64,000 nucleotides of DNA from Pseudomonadota bacterium (GTDB taxonomy: Bacteria > Pseudomonadota > Gammaproteobacteria > Burkholderiales > Methylophilaceae): NCBI GenBank assembly GCA_029563075.1, contig JAKQTN010000050.1, forward strand, positions 1-64,000, read 5' to 3'. Of this stretch, positions 1 through 11,524 are shown piece after piece; the stretch's first letter is position 1, and each line of letters starts with the position of its first letter. The notes under the pieces were generated by a model. That model ran no database searches, was not told the DNA's origin, and was given only the letters and a program-made list of their open reading frames with translations. Made by a program: the position numbers and the translations under genes.

Positions 1-644
<644 letters not shown>

Positions 645-887
645 AGTGTCTATCCGTTGGAATATCAAGAAGATGTGGCATTTTAGGTAAGCTTCAATCG
701 CTAAGTCAATGAATTTGAAATAAATATTCTAAAAACTAGAGATTAAATAACTATTTAATATAAGTAACAAAATGTTTCAACGTTAATTAAAGTAGTGCTG
801 GCTAAAAAGACGCTTTTGTTTTATCTTTCAAGCTAATATTAAGCATGTATTGTTAATGAAATATGTCGGGAATGTAAAAGGTTAAAA

Positions 888-1742
888 ATGCGCTTAGATG
901 ATGAACGTGAAAGTAGTAATGTTGAAGACAGGCGCGGTAGCGACGGCTTCCCCATCGGTGGACGCAGTATCGGCATCGGAACCATTGCGCTGGCTTTGGT
1001 GGCGATGTATTTTGGCGTGGATCCTTCGGTCGTGCTTAATATCGGCCAAGGCATGAGCCAGAATGCCCCTGTTGAGGCTAAACCCATACCGCAAGACGAC
1101 CCCGCAGCTAAATTTGTAGCAAAGGTGTTAGGGAGCACGGAAGACACATGGGGCAAGATATTTCAAAATTCCGGGCATGAGTATCCCGCACCTAAATTAG
1201 TACTATTTAGCGGCCAAACACCTACCGCCTGTGGCTCCGGTCAAGCCGCAATGGGGCCCTTCTATTGCCCCGGCGATCAAAAGGTATATATCGACCTCAG
1301 TTTCTATCAGGAAATGAAAGACCGTTTTCATGCGCCCGGTGATTTCGCGCAGGCTTATGTGATTGCGCATGAAGTCGGGCATCATATTCAAAATCTCATG
1401 GGTACATCCGACAAAGTGCAGCAGGCGCGCCAAAGTGCGCGCAGCGAAGCGCAGGCGAACCAGTATTCTGTGATGCTTGAGCTGCAAGCGGATTGCTATG
1501 CAGGCGTGTGGGCGCATCATGCCGATGGCACAAACCGCATACTGGAAGCTGGCGATGTAGAAGAGGCCATGACTGCGGCGGCGGCGATTGGTGACGATGC
1601 ACTGCAGAAGCAAGCGCAAGGCTATGCCGTACCAGATAGTTTTACCCATGGCACGTCGCAACAGCGCATGCGCTGGTTCAATCAGGGCTTAAGCACAGGT
1701 GACGTGAATAAGTGCAATACCTTTAACGTTGCATCGCTTTAA
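888..1742 (+). CDS. ypfJ: Neutral zinc metallopeptidase, YpfJ family
   Basis: A 284-residue protein with a short charged N-terminus, one membrane segment at about residues 27-46, then a soluble domain. The zinc-peptidase signature HEVGH is at about residues 161-165, followed by a downstream ELQADCYAG segment, which in this family (Pfam Zn_peptidase, PF04228) supplies further active-site residues. It is probably membrane-anchored with the domain in the periplasm. Substrate is unknown for the family. The ATG at 888 lies after a spaced AAAGG. It is the first of four closely spaced plus-strand genes. Confidence 0.85.
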   Translation: MRLDDERESSNVEDRRGSDGFPIGGRSIGIGTIALALVAMYFGVDPSVVLNIGQGMSQNAPVEAKPIPQDDPAAKFVAKVLGSTEDTWGKIFQNSGHEYPAPKLVLFSGQTPTACGSGQAAMGPFYCPGDQKVYIDLSFYQEMKDRFHAPGDFAQAYVIAHEVGHHIQNLMGTSDKVQQARQSARSEAQANQYSVMLELQADCYAGVWAHHADGTNRILEAGDVEEAMTAAAAIGDDALQKQAQGYAVPDSFTHGTSQQRMRWFNQGLSTGDVNKCNTFNVASL

Positions 1743-1747
1743 TCATC

Positions 1748-2308
1748 ATGCATGACGCTGTGCCAATAGACTTAAGCGAGCATTGCATTAGCTCGCAGAC
1801 CATCACCTCGGGGGGTATGCTTACAGTCAAACGTGACCAGGTGCGTTTGCCCAATGGTAATATCAGCCAGCGTGAGTACGTCATCCATCCGGGCGCGGTG
1901 GTGGTGGTGCCAATATTGCCTAATGGCAATGTTGTCCTTGAAAAGCAGTTTCGCTATGCATTGCATCAAGTCTTTATCGAATTGCCCGCAGGCAAGATTG
2001 ATGCGGGCGAAGATATTTTAATCACAGGCCAGCGTGAATTGCTAGAAGAAACGGGATACAGTGCGAGCGATTGGGTCAAGCTCGGGCATCAGCATCCCTG
2101 CATCGGCTACTCTAATGAAATCATCCATATCTATTTGGCACGCGGGCTGAGCGCTGGCGCGCATCAGCGTGATGACGACGAGCACTTGGATATATTTGAA
2201 GCGCCGTTTGAGCAATGTTTAAGCATGATACAAAATGGTGAAATTACTGATGGCAAAACGATGATTGCCTTATTTTTTGCCGAGAAATATCTGCAAAAGC
2301 ATGGCTAA
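1748..2308 (+). CDS. NUDIX hydrolase, ADP-ribose pyrophosphatase-like
   Basis: A 186-residue protein with a full Nudix box near residues 82-104: G, then GE and RELLEETGY, matching GX5EX7REUXEEXGU. The sequence before the box (ELPAGKIDAGE) is typical of the ADP-ribose/ADP-sugar pyrophosphatase branch, which hydrolyses nucleoside-diphosphate sugars with Mg2+. The start is 5 bases after ypfJ and the end overlaps the next gene by 8 bases, so translation is probably coupled. Exact substrate cannot be fixed from sequence. Confidence 0.85.
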   Translation: MHDAVPIDLSEHCISSQTITSGGMLTVKRDQVRLPNGNISQREYVIHPGAVVVVPILPNGNVVLEKQFRYALHQVFIELPAGKIDAGEDILITGQRELLEETGYSASDWVKLGHQHPCIGYSNEIIHIYLARGLSAGAHQRDDDEHLDIFEAPFEQCLSMIQNGEITDGKTMIALFFAEKYLQKHG

Positions 2309-3155
2309 AATTTTAATTGTAGGCTGCGGAGATTTAGGTTCAGCTATTGCTACATGCTTGCAACAAAACCACAAGGTGATTGGCTTGCGGCTTAGCAGCC
2401 TACAATTGCCGCATGGCATGCAAACTATTCAAGCCGACGTTACGCAACCTGATACATTAACTGCACTCGAAAAACTCGACCCGAACTTTATCATTTACTG
2501 CGTCTCGGCCAGCGCCCAAGCTGATGAAAACTACAAAGCCATTTATGTGGATGGACTTAAAAACATACTCGCGACACAGCAGGCGAATCAACAACTGCAA
2601 CACGTGTTTTTCGTTTCCAGCACGCGGGTTTACGGTCAAAACAACTCAGAAGTCTTAGACGAAAATACACCTGCAATCTCTGCAGATTTTGGTGGCGAGC
2701 GCCTTTTAGAAGCAGAAAATGTGTTAAAAGGTCTGCCCTGCAAGGTAACATCCATGCGCCTCTCAGGCATCTATGGAGAAGGCCGTCTGTACCTGGCGAA
2801 CATGGCGAAGGACTTAACGCGGTGGCCAAAAGAAAATCGCTGGAGCAACCGCATTCATCGTGACGATGCGGCCGGGTTTATATCGTTTCTGGTTGAGCAT
2901 GCAAGCAGGAATCATGAAGTTGCCGATTGTTATATCGTCACAGACGATATGCCGACCCAGCAGTACGAGGTGCTGGCCTGGCTGGCAAAGCAGCAGGGTA
3001 TCGATACCTCCAATATCAAAGCGCCAATCGCACAAGGTGGCAAGCGCTTGAGCAATCTGCGCCTGCGCGCAACGGGCTTTCAGCTACAATATCCAAATTA
3101 TCAGGCGGGCTATAGCCCGATATTGCAAAACTTGATCCTGCAAAATTTAAAGTAA
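2301..3155 (+). CDS. NAD(P)-binding epimerase/reductase (YeeZ-like SDR)
   Basis: 284 residues. The start chosen is the ATG at 2301, which overlaps the NUDIX stop (ATGGCTAA); a longer frame from 2265 lies entirely inside the previous gene. The N-terminus KILIVGCGDLGSAIA is a Rossmann GxGxxG motif. SSTRVYG in the middle and SGIYGEGR later fit the extended SDR/NAD-dependent epimerase family as seen in YeeZ-like proteins. Function within this group is unassigned. Confidence 0.8.
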   Translation: MAKILIVGCGDLGSAIATCLQQNHKVIGLRLSSLQLPHGMQTIQADVTQPDTLTALEKLDPNFIIYCVSASAQADENYKAIYVDGLKNILATQQANQQLQHVFFVSSTRVYGQNNSEVLDENTPAISADFGGERLLEAENVLKGLPCKVTSMRLSGIYGEGRLYLANMAKDLTRWPKENRWSNRIHRDDAAGFISFLVEHASRNHEVADCYIVTDDMPTQQYEVLAWLAKQQGIDTSNIKAPIAQGGKRLSNLRLRATGFQLQYPNYQAGYSPILQNLILQNLK

Positions 3156-3163
3156 AAAGTAAT

Positions 3164-4351
3164 ATGCTAAAAAAAATAATATTGACTGTTTGTATGGCAG
3201 TTGCCAGTTTTTGTGCGCAAGCTGTTGATAAAACACATTTCTATGCCTGGCTAAATGAACTGAAGGCGGAAGCGAAAGCCGACAGTATTTCGCCAAAAAC
3301 TATCAAAAGCACCTTTAAGAACGCCAAATATTTGCCGCAAGTCATTGTACTGGACCGGGCGCAGCCAGAATTCATCTCTCCCTTTTTAAGTTACATTGAC
3401 AGGCGCGTCACGCCTGACAAAATAGCGCAGGGCAGGGCAATGCTGCAACAGCACGAAACGCTTTTAAGCCGCATCGAAACACAGTACGGCGTGCCAAAAC
3501 AAATACTGGTCGCGTTCTGGGGTCTGGAAACGCACTATGGTGAAAACCAGGGCGGATTTGGGCTGCCATCGGCTTTGATGACGCTGGCGTACGAAGGCCG
3601 CCGTGCGGAGTTTTTCCGCGGCCAGTTACTCGATGCCATGCGCATTGTCGATGCTGGCCATAACAATGTCGCGGGCATGCGCGGCTCATGGGCGGGCGCG
3701 ATGGGGCATATGCAGTTTATGCCTTCTACCATGCTGAAACACGGCGTGGATGCTGATGGCGACGGCCGCATCAACATTTGGACATCGTTGCCGGATGCGT
3801 TTGCGTCAGCCGCGAATTACTTGGAAAAAACAGGTTGGCGCAAGGGCGGGTTGGCAATGTCGGAAGTGAAATTGCCTGAACACTTTGATTATAGTTTGGC
3901 GCACCTGCTGAATCGTAAAAGCACAGCCGATTGGTCAAAATTGGGCGTGGTGGATATAGACGGCAACCCTTTACCAGTATTGGATAACGCAGCGATTCTA
4001 TTGCCGCAAGGCTGGCAAGGCCCGGCCTTTATGGTGTTCAGCAATTTCGATGTGATTATGGATTGGAACCGCTCGGTCAATTACGCGCTATCGGTGGCAC
4101 ATCTTGCCAATCAGTTTGTAGGCGATAAGCCCATCATGGCTGGGTTGGAGGCTGAAGGTGAAGCGCTCACTTTCAATCAGATGTGGGCGCTGCAAGGCAA
4201 ATTGAACGAGCTGGGTTTTGATTGTGGCGCGCCCGACGGCTTTCCCGGTTTTAAAACGCAAGCCGCCATCCGGCAATATCAAGCTACAAAAAATTTGCCG
4301 CAAGATGGCTATGCCAGCCCCAGTTTGTATCAGCAGTTGTTGCAGCCTTGA
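3164..4351 (+). CDS. mltB: Lytic murein transglycosylase, MltB family, with peptidoglycan-binding domain
   Basis: 395 residues with a signal peptide ending around AQA at residue 20. The catalytic domain carries FWGLETHYG (predicted catalytic Glu about residue 122) and GAMGHMQFMPST, both typical of MltB/SltB enzymes, which cleave the MurNAc-GlcNAc bond to form 1,6-anhydro products in the periplasm. Residues 330-393 look like a PG_binding_1 domain (LQGKLNELGFDCGAPDG and AIRQYQ). There is no lipobox Cys at the cleavage site, so a soluble or loosely attached form is likely, unlike E. coli MltB. Confidence 0.9.
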   Translation: MLKKIILTVCMAVASFCAQAVDKTHFYAWLNELKAEAKADSISPKTIKSTFKNAKYLPQVIVLDRAQPEFISPFLSYIDRRVTPDKIAQGRAMLQQHETLLSRIETQYGVPKQILVAFWGLETHYGENQGGFGLPSALMTLAYEGRRAEFFRGQLLDAMRIVDAGHNNVAGMRGSWAGAMGHMQFMPSTMLKHGVDADGDGRINIWTSLPDAFASAANYLEKTGWRKGGLAMSEVKLPEHFDYSLAHLLNRKSTADWSKLGVVDIDGNPLPVLDNAAILLPQGWQGPAFMVFSNFDVIMDWNRSVNYALSVAHLANQFVGDKPIMAGLEAEGEALTFNQMWALQGKLNELGFDCGAPDGFPGFKTQAAIRQYQATKNLPQDGYASPSLYQQLLQP

Positions 4352-4409
4352 TTTGCGCCCGAACTGTATATAGGCTAAAATTCGGCCTCGCAATAAAATT
4401 GTAAAATAC

Positions 4410-4486
4410 AGGCGGTTAGCTCAGTTGGTTAGAGCGCTTGGTCGACATCCAAGAGGTCAGCAGTTCGAATCTGCTACTGCCTACCA
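4410..4486 (+). tRNA. tRNA-Val (anticodon GAC)
   Basis: A 77-base cloverleaf: acceptor AGGCGGT pairs with ACTGCCT, anticodon stem CTTGG/CCAAG encloses loop TCGACAT (anticodon GAC), T-arm AGCAG-TTCGAAT-CTGCT, discriminator A and encoded CCA. A hairpin terminator follows at 4499. Confidence 0.95.
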
Positions 4487-4498
4487 AATGTTGAAAGT

Positions 4499-4525
4499 AA
4501 AGCCGTTAATCTAGCGGCTTTTATT
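4499..4525 (+). terminator. Intrinsic terminator after tRNA-Val
   Basis: Stem AAAGCCG (4499-4505) pairs with CGGCTTT (4515-4521) around a 9-base loop, followed by a T/A-rich run. It lies 13 bases after the tRNA and 26 before thrS, so it ends the tRNA transcript and could also attenuate readthrough into thrS. Confidence 0.75.
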
Positions 4526-4550
4526 ATTTTTATTTGAATGTGGATATAGC

Positions 4551-6458
4551 ATGCCTGTAATTCGCTTGCCAGATGGCTCTCAACGCAGCTTTGATGCACC
4601 GGTTACCGTGGCCGATGTCGCCATGAATATCGGTGCGGGCCTTGCCAAGGCAGCGTTGGCTGGCAAGGTGAATGGCAAGCTCGTGGATACCAGTTATCTG
4701 ATTGAATCGGATAGCGATTTGGCGATTGTCACCGATAAAAATCCTGAGGGCTTGGAGATTATTCGCCATTCGACAGCACATTTATTGGCGTATGCGGTGA
4801 AAGAGCTGTTCCCTGAAGCGCAAGTGACCATCGGCCCGGTGATTGAAAATGGCTTTTACTACGACTTTTCCTATGTGCGGCCTTTTACTCCGGAAGATTT
4901 GATCTTCATTGAAAAAAAGATGGTGGAATTGGCTAAAAAAGACGAGCCAGTGACACGGCAAGTATTGCCGCGTGATGAGGCGATTGCTTACTTCAAAAGC
5001 ATCGGTGAGGATTACAAAGCCGAAATTATTGGTTCCATTCCAGCTGGAGAAGAGGTTTCGCTCTATACAGAAGGCCGCTTTACGGATCTTTGCCGCGGTC
5101 CGCATGTGCCGAGCACTGGTAAGCTAAAAGCGTTCAAGCTCATGAAGCTGGCAGGCGCCTACTGGCGCGGCGATAGTAACAATGAGATGCTGCAGCGTGT
5201 GTATGGTACGGCTTGGCGCAATAAAGAAGAGCTGGACGCGTATTTATTCCAATTGGAAGAAGCCGAAAAACGCGACCACCGCAAGCTTGGCAAGCAGCTC
5301 GATTACTTCCACATGCAGGACGACGCGCCGGGTATGGTGTTCTGGCATCCGCGCGGCTGGAGCATCTGGCAGGAAGTGGAACAATACATGCGCCAGATGT
5401 TTCGTGATTACAATTATCAGGAAGTGCGCACGCCGACCGTGATGGACAAGACTTTATGGGAAAAGTCCGGCCATTGGCAGAACTACCGCGACAACATGTT
5501 TGTCACGGCTTCAGAAAACCGTGATTACGCGGTAAAACCGATGAATTGCCCAGGCCATGTGCAGATTTTTAACAGCACCTTACATAGCTACCGTGATTTG
5601 CCGTTGCGATTGGCTGAATTCGGCTCTTGCCACCGCAATGAGCCTTCCGGCGCGCTGCACGGCTTGATGCGCGTGCGCGGCTTTACCCAGGACGACGCGC
5701 ATATTTTCTGTACCGAAGAGCAAGTGGAAGCGGAAGTTGCTGATTTTATTAAAATGCTTTACAAAGTGTATAGTGATTTTGGTTTTGAAGATGTGCTGGT
5801 GAAATTATCGACCCGCCCGGAAAAGCGCATTGGCACAGACGCAGATTGGGACAGAGCGGAGACTTCACTTGCGAATGCGCTTAAAATCAACAACTTGGAG
5901 TTCGAGTATCAACCGGGCGAAGGCGCATTCTACGGACCGAAAATTGAATTTACGCTCAAAGATTCGCTCGGCCGTTTGTGGCAATGTGGCACCATACAAC
6001 TCGACCCGAACTTGCCGGAACGCCTGGGCGCAGAATATGTGGCTGAAGATAATTCTAGAAAAAGACCTGTCATGCTGCACCGTGCCATTGTTGGCTCGAT
6101 GGAGCGTTTTTTAGGGATTTTGATTGAACACTACGCCGGTGCAATGCCGCTTTGGCTGGCGCCCGTGCAGGCGATGGTGTTGAATATTTCTGACAATCAG
6201 GCCGATTATGTGATGCAAGTGGTTGAAAATTTGAAGAAAAATGGCATCAGATGCGATTTTGACTTGAGAAATGAGAAGATTACCTATAAAATACGCGAAC
6301 ATAGCATGCAAAAAATGCCTTATCTGCTTGTGGCGGGTGAGCGTGAGATGCAGGCTGGACATGTGGCCGTGCGTACCAGAAAAGGTGAAGACCTGGGTTC
6401 TATGCCAGTAAGCGAGCTGATCGCTCGATTGAAAGCAGAAGTTGAAGCCAAGGGGTAA
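4551..6458 (+). CDS. thrS: Threonyl-tRNA synthetase
   Basis: 635 residues, close to the usual 640. Domains in order: N-terminal TGS domain (residues 1-60, [14 protein letters not shown]), editing domain with [11 protein letters not shown], class II catalytic core with [12 protein letters not shown] (zinc-binding Cys) and [22 protein letters not shown] (motif 2), motif 3 near residues 510-530, and an anticodon-binding C-terminus. It charges tRNA-Thr in the cytoplasm. First gene of the conserved thrS-infC-rpmI-rplT-pheST-ihfA series. Confidence 0.98.
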   Translation: MPVIRLPDGSQRSFDAPVTVADVAMNIGAGLAKAALAGKVNGKLVDTSYLIESDSDLAIVTDKNPEGLEIIRHSTAHLLAYAVKELFPEAQVTIGPVIENGFYYDFSYVRPFTPEDLIFIEKKMVELAKKDEPVTRQVLPRDEAIAYFKSIGEDYKAEIIGSIPAGEEVSLYTEGRFTDLCRGPHVPSTGKLKAFKLMKLAGAYWRGDSNNEMLQRVYGTAWRNKEELDAYLFQLEEAEKRDHRKLGKQLDYFHMQDDAPGMVFWHPRGWSIWQEVEQYMRQMFRDYNYQEVRTPTVMDKTLWEKSGHWQNYRDNMFVTASENRDYAVKPMNCPGHVQIFNSTLHSYRDLPLRLAEFGSCHRNEPSGALHGLMRVRGFTQDDAHIFCTEEQVEAEVADFIKMLYKVYSDFGFEDVLVKLSTRPEKRIGTDADWDRAETSLANALKINNLEFEYQPGEGAFYGPKIEFTLKDSLGRLWQCGTIQLDPNLPERLGAEYVAEDNSRKRPVMLHRAIVGSMERFLGILIEHYAGAMPLWLAPVQAMVLNISDNQADYVMQVVENLKKNGIRCDFDLRNEKITYKIREHSMQKMPYLLVAGEREMQAGHVAVRTRKGEDLGSMPVSELIARLKAEVEAKG

Positions 6459-6514
6459 ACTGTTTTTTTGGCTAGCGCGGTTTAATTTTTTATAGTACAG
6501 AACAGGAGTCAGCA

Positions 6515-7108
6515 ATAGCACAGGACAAAGAAACGCGAATTAACGGGGATATTACTGCACCCGAAGTTCGTTTGGTGGGCATAGAAGGCGAGCCGTTAGG
6601 TATTGTGAGTTTACGAGAAGCCTTTGCAAAAGCAGAAGAAGCCGATATTGATTTGGTGGAAATCGCGCCAAATGCAGTGCCGCCAGTGTGCAGGTTGATG
6701 GACTACGGTAAGTTTAAGTACGCTGAAAGCAAACGTCAGCATGAGCAAAAACTTAAACAAAAACAGGTTGTTATTAAAGAAATCAAGTTTCGCCCGGGTA
6801 CGGATGATGGCGATTACAATATAAAGCTGCGTAATATCATCCGCTTTTTGGGTGAGGGCGATAAAGCCAAGATTACGCTGCGTTTCAGAGGCCGCGAGAT
6901 TACGCACCAGGAGTTTGGGTTAGCCTTATTGAAACGTGTAGAAGCAGATTTGCAGGAACACGCAGTGGTCGAGCAGTTTCCTAAAATGGAAGGCCGGCAA
7001 ATGGTGATGGTGCTCGCACCCGCCAAAAAAGTGCCAGTGAAAGCGGCTAAGGAAAAACCGGCAGAAAAAACTGCTGAGAAAACAGTGGAAAAAGTAGCAG
7101 CAAGTTAA
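6515..7108 (+). CDS. infC: Translation initiation factor IF-3, AUA start
   Basis: Homology starts well upstream of the first conventional codon: the frame encodes [19 protein letters not shown] before a TTG at 6572, and RINGDI matches the conserved IF-3 N-terminus. There is no ATG, GTG or TTG upstream in frame that fits, but ATA at 6515-6517 follows AGGAG (6504-6508) with 6-base spacing. I therefore call a 197-residue protein starting at AUA. Non-AUG starts are known for infC (AUU in E. coli), where IF-3 represses its own translation by rejecting such codons. The C-domain [18 protein letters not shown] is typical. The tail is Lys/Ala/Glu-rich. Confidence 0.93.
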   Translation: MAQDKETRINGDITAPEVRLVGIEGEPLGIVSLREAFAKAEEADIDLVEIAPNAVPPVCRLMDYGKFKYAESKRQHEQKLKQKQVVIKEIKFRPGTDDGDYNIKLRNIIRFLGEGDKAKITLRFRGREITHQEFGLALLKRVEADLQEHAVVEQFPKMEGRQMVMVLAPAKKVPVKAAKEKPAEKTAEKTVEKVAAS

Positions 7109-7177
7109 AAGTTTTATTCGAGCGATACGGCGAAATGGCATGCCTAGGCGCTCTTAACTACTCTTAAGGAGAAAAAA

Positions 7178-7375
7178 ATGCCAAAAATGAAAACAAAGAG
7201 CAGCGCCAAAAAGCGCTTTAAGTTCTTAGGAAATGGCAAGGTGAAGCGTACGCATTCACATTTGCGCCATATTCTTACCAAAAAGACCACCAAGCAAAAG
7301 CGTAAATTACGCGGCACGGCGATCATCTCTGCAACCGACGTCAAGCGCGTTCGCGCCATGATGCCAACCCAATAA
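7178..7375 (+). CDS. rpmI: 50S ribosomal protein L35
   Basis: 65 residues, usual length, very basic: [15 protein letters not shown] start and [16 protein letters not shown] in the middle. A strong AAGGAG precedes the ATG. Lies 69 bases after infC and 10 before rplT, as in most proteobacteria. Confidence 0.98.
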   Translation: MPKMKTKSSAKKRFKFLGNGKVKRTHSHLRHILTKKTTKQKRKLRGTAIISATDVKRVRAMMPTQ

Positions 7376-7385
7376 GGAGACCGAT

Positions 7386-7745
7386 ATGCCTAGAGTAAAA
7401 CGTGGTGTCATCGCCCGTGCGAGACACAAAAAAGTATTAAACGCTGCCAAGGGTTACCGTGGCCGTCGTAAAAACGTTTACCGTATTGCCAAGCAAGCGG
7501 TAATGAAAGCGGGTCAATATCAATATCGTGACCGCCGCCAGAAAAAACGTCAATTCCGCACCTTGTGGATTGCACGTATCAACGCCGGTGCGCGTGAGTG
7601 CGGTTTGACTTACAGCCGTTTCATGAATGGTTTGAAAAAAGCCGCTGTGGAAGTGGATCGCAAAGTGTTAGCGGACTTGGCTGTATTTGATAAAGCCGCA
7701 TTTGCCAAATTTGTAGAAATGGCAAAAACCGGTTTAGCAGCTTAA
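7386..7745 (+). CDS. rplT: 50S ribosomal protein L20
   Basis: 119 residues, usual length. [16 protein letters not shown] and [17 protein letters not shown] are diagnostic. L20 binds 23S rRNA early in assembly and in other bacteria represses its own operon; no pseudoknot was traced here. AAGGAG lies upstream of the ATG. A strong hairpin follows the stop. Confidence 0.98.
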   Translation: MPRVKRGVIARARHKKVLNAAKGYRGRRKNVYRIAKQAVMKAGQYQYRDRRQKKRQFRTLWIARINAGARECGLTYSRFMNGLKKAAVEVDRKVLADLAVFDKAAFAKFVEMAKTGLAA

Positions 7746-7756
7746 GTTACCCAATT

Positions 7757-7784
7757 AAAAAAAGAGGCTGCGGCCTCTTTTTTT
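7757..7784 (+). terminator. Intrinsic terminator/attenuator between rplT and pheS
   Basis: Perfect 12-bp stem, 7757-7768 with 7773-7784, closed by tetraloop TGCG; the downstream arm ends in seven T. The A-rich upstream arm makes it symmetric. Only 37 bases before pheS, so it may attenuate pheST. No Phe-rich leader peptide was seen. Confidence 0.85.
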
Positions 7785-7818
7785 ATGTTCAATCAATCAC
7801 TTAACTAAGTTAAAATGA

Positions 7819-8808
<990 letters not shown>

Positions 8809-8814
8809 ACACTT

Positions 8815-11166
8815 ATGCAATTCTCAGAAGACTGGTTAAGAACCTTTGTTAACCCAAATTTAAGCTCAGAAGAACTAAGCCACGCGCTGACCATGGCGGG
8901 GCTTGAGGTGGAGGAGATGACGCCTGTCGCCAAGCCATTTACAAAAGTGGTGATTGGCGAGATCATCGAAGCTGCAAAACATCCGGATGCCGATCGCCTG
9001 CAAGTATGCAAAGTGAATGTGGGCAAAGAAACCTTGCAGATTGTGTGTGGCGCAAGCAACGCCAGAGTTGGCCTGAAAGCGCCATGCGCTTTGGTGGAAG
9101 CAGAATTGCCCGGCTTTGCCATTAAAGAGGCCAAAGTGCGCGGTGTGGAATCGTTCGGCATGATGTGCTCGGCCAAAGAGCTGGGTTTGGCAGGAGAGGC
9201 ATCAGGTTTGCTGGAGTTGCCTGCAGACGCGACTGTTGGCCAGGATATCCGTGAGTATTTAAGCCTGAATGACAATCTGTTTACATTGAAACTCACGCCC
9301 AATCGTGCTGATTGTTTAAGTATTTTGGGCATTGCGCGCGACGTGGTGGCGATTACCGGCGCGCCACTAACCTTGCCGAAAATCACACCTGCGAAAATTG
9401 AGTCACAACGCACGCAGGCAGTGCTGGTGAATGCGCCGCAAGCCTGCCCGGCCTATTATGGCCGCGTAATTGAAGGCGTGAATGCGCAAGCCCAAACGCC
9501 CGATTGGATGGTGCGTAACCTTGAGCGCAGTGGCGTGCGCAGTATCAGCGCAATTGTCGATATCACCAATTACGTGCTGCTGGAGCTAGGCCAGCCCATG
9601 CACGCGTTTGATTTGGCCAGGTTGGGCGACTATATTGAAGTGCGTTTTGCCAAAGCGGGCGAAACGCTTAAGCTGCTGAATGACACCGAAGTGAAACTGG
9701 CCAATGATGATCTGGTGATTGCCGATAATAGTGGCGCCATCGCGCTGGCAGGCATTATGGGCGGTGAGCCGACTTCGGTTACCGAAACCACCAGCGCTAT
9801 ATTTTTGGAAAGTGCCTTTTTCACCCCTGACATCATGGCTGGTAAGGCGCGTCGATTGGGCTTGAGCACAGACTCGTCATATCGTTTTGAGCGTGGCGTG
9901 GATTTTGGCAATACGCTGAACGCCATGGAGCGCGCGACTGCGCTTATTCTGGAGATCTGCGGCGGCAAGGCCGGGGCGATTGCTCAAGCGATCACTGAAT
10001 TGCCCGCGCGTAACACGGTGAGCCTGCGCTATGCGCGGTTATGTTCGGTGCTGGGCATGCAGATTCCGCAAGCCACGGTCACGAAACTGCTCACGCAGTT
10101 AGGTTTTGCAAATAGCGAGCATGCCGGCGTGTATACGGTGCAGGCACCTAGTTACCGGTTTGACATTGCGCGCGAGGAAGATTTGATCGAAGAAATTGCC
10201 AGGCTTTACGGCTATGATCACCTGACCGCGATTGTGCCACATGCTGAATTGCGCATGCTTGATACTCCGGAAGCCTTGTTAAATAAGGCTTGGGTGGCAG
10301 ATGTTCTGCAGGCGCAAGGCTATCAGGAGGTCGTGACTTACAGCTTTGTGGATGAACACTGGGAGCGCGAGTTGATGGGGAATGCGAATCCGATCAAGCT
10401 CAAGAATCCTATTGCAAGCAACTTAAGCGTGATGCGCAGCGGCTTGTGGGGCGGGCTGCTGGATGCGCTTACTTACAATTTGAACCGCAAGCAAGAGCGT
10501 GCCATGCTGTTTGAAATCGGCGCCAGTTATTTTGCTGACAAACAAAGCTATGGCGAACAAACGCAGGTTTCAGGCTTGGCCTACGGCGAGTTTCAACCTG
10601 AGCAATGGGGCGACAAGGCGCGTGACGTGGATTTTTTTGATGTAAAAGCTATCGTAGATAGCTTGACACACAACCAGGCGGAGTATCGTGCTGAGGTTCA
10701 TCCAGCCTTGCATCCTGGACAATCTGCCCAAGTTTATCTGCACGGCAAGCCGATAGGCTGGCTGGGCAAGCTGCATCCAAAATGGCAGCAGCATTACAGT
10801 TTGCCTAAAAATACGGTTTTGTTCGAGTTGGCTGTAGCGCCGCTCATGCAAACCAAGGTGGCGCAGTACCAGGAAGTGTCTAAATTCTTGCCGGTGCGCC
10901 GCGATATTGCCGTGGTCGTCGATGCGGACTTACCCGTTCAGGCTATTGTGAATGCAGTGCATGAGGCTAAAATTCCACTGTTGCATCAAATACAATTATT
11001 TGATGTTTACCAGGGAAAAGGCATCGCGGAAAATAAAAAAAGCCTTGCATTTCTTGTACTTATGCAAGATACTCATAAAACTTTGTTGGATACAGAAGCA
11101 GAAGTGGCTATGACCGAACTGCTCAAACTGCTGGAAAAACAATTCGGCGCATCGTTACGTAATTAA
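8815..11166 (+). CDS. pheT: Phenylalanyl-tRNA synthetase beta chain
   Basis: 783 residues. Has the N-terminal EMAP/OB tRNA-binding domain (VCKVNVGKETLQIVCGASN, residues 60-85), B3/4 editing domain, B5 domain, the inactive class II-like core (SYRFDIAREEDLIEEIARLYGY), and a C-terminal ferredoxin-fold anticodon-binding domain (FLPVRRDIAVVVD). Full length, no disruption. Confidence 0.98.
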   Translation: MQFSEDWLRTFVNPNLSSEELSHALTMAGLEVEEMTPVAKPFTKVVIGEIIEAAKHPDADRLQVCKVNVGKETLQIVCGASNARVGLKAPCALVEAELPGFAIKEAKVRGVESFGMMCSAKELGLAGEASGLLELPADATVGQDIREYLSLNDNLFTLKLTPNRADCLSILGIARDVVAITGAPLTLPKITPAKIESQRTQAVLVNAPQACPAYYGRVIEGVNAQAQTPDWMVRNLERSGVRSISAIVDITNYVLLELGQPMHAFDLARLGDYIEVRFAKAGETLKLLNDTEVKLANDDLVIADNSGAIALAGIMGGEPTSVTETTSAIFLESAFFTPDIMAGKARRLGLSTDSSYRFERGVDFGNTLNAMERATALILEICGGKAGAIAQAITELPARNTVSLRYARLCSVLGMQIPQATVTKLLTQLGFANSEHAGVYTVQAPSYRFDIAREEDLIEEIARLYGYDHLTAIVPHAELRMLDTPEALLNKAWVADVLQAQGYQEVVTYSFVDEHWERELMGNANPIKLKNPIASNLSVMRSGLWGGLLDALTYNLNRKQERAMLFEIGASYFADKQSYGEQTQVSGLAYGEFQPEQWGDKARDVDFFDVKAIVDSLTHNQAEYRAEVHPALHPGQSAQVYLHGKPIGWLGKLHPKWQQHYSLPKNTVLFELAVAPLMQTKVAQYQEVSKFLPVRRDIAVVVDADLPVQAIVNAVHEAKIPLLHQIQLFDVYQGKGIAENKKSLAFLVLMQDTHKTLLDTEAEVAMTELLKLLEKQFGASLRN

Positions 11167-11215
11167 GTATTAAATTAATTTAGAGCAAGCAATAAAGGTT
11201 CGTGGAGGAAATTGC

Positions 11216-11509
11216 ATGACATTAACAAAGGCCGATCTGGCTGATTTATTATTTGAGCACGTCGGCTTAAATAAGCGTGAGGCGAAGGATATGGTGGAAG
11301 CGTTTTTTGAGGAAGTGCGCACCGCTTTAGAAACTGGCGATAGCGTGAAGTTATCAGGTTTTGGCAATTTTGAATTGCGCAAAAAATCCGAGCGTCCAGG
11401 CCGCAATCCAAAAACAGGCGAAGAAATCCCGATCACAGCACGCCGAGTGGTGACATTTCATGCCAGCCAGAAATTAAAAAGTAAAGTAGAAGAACATTAC
11501 GCCAGTTAA
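11216..11509 (+). CDS. ihfA: Integration host factor alpha subunit
   Basis: 97 residues of the HU/IHF family. [22 protein letters not shown] is the arm that inserts into the DNA minor groove. Position after pheT is the standard ihfA place. Binds and sharply bends DNA as a heterodimer with IhfB, which is useful for sigma-54 promoters such as the one proposed at 59108-59125. A GGAGGAAATTGC ribosome site precedes the ATG. Confidence 0.97.
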   Translation: MTLTKADLADLLFEHVGLNKREAKDMVEAFFEEVRTALETGDSVKLSGFGNFELRKKSERPGRNPKTGEEIPITARRVVTFHASQKLKSKVEEHYAS

Positions 11510-11524
11510 GGTCAATAATTAACA

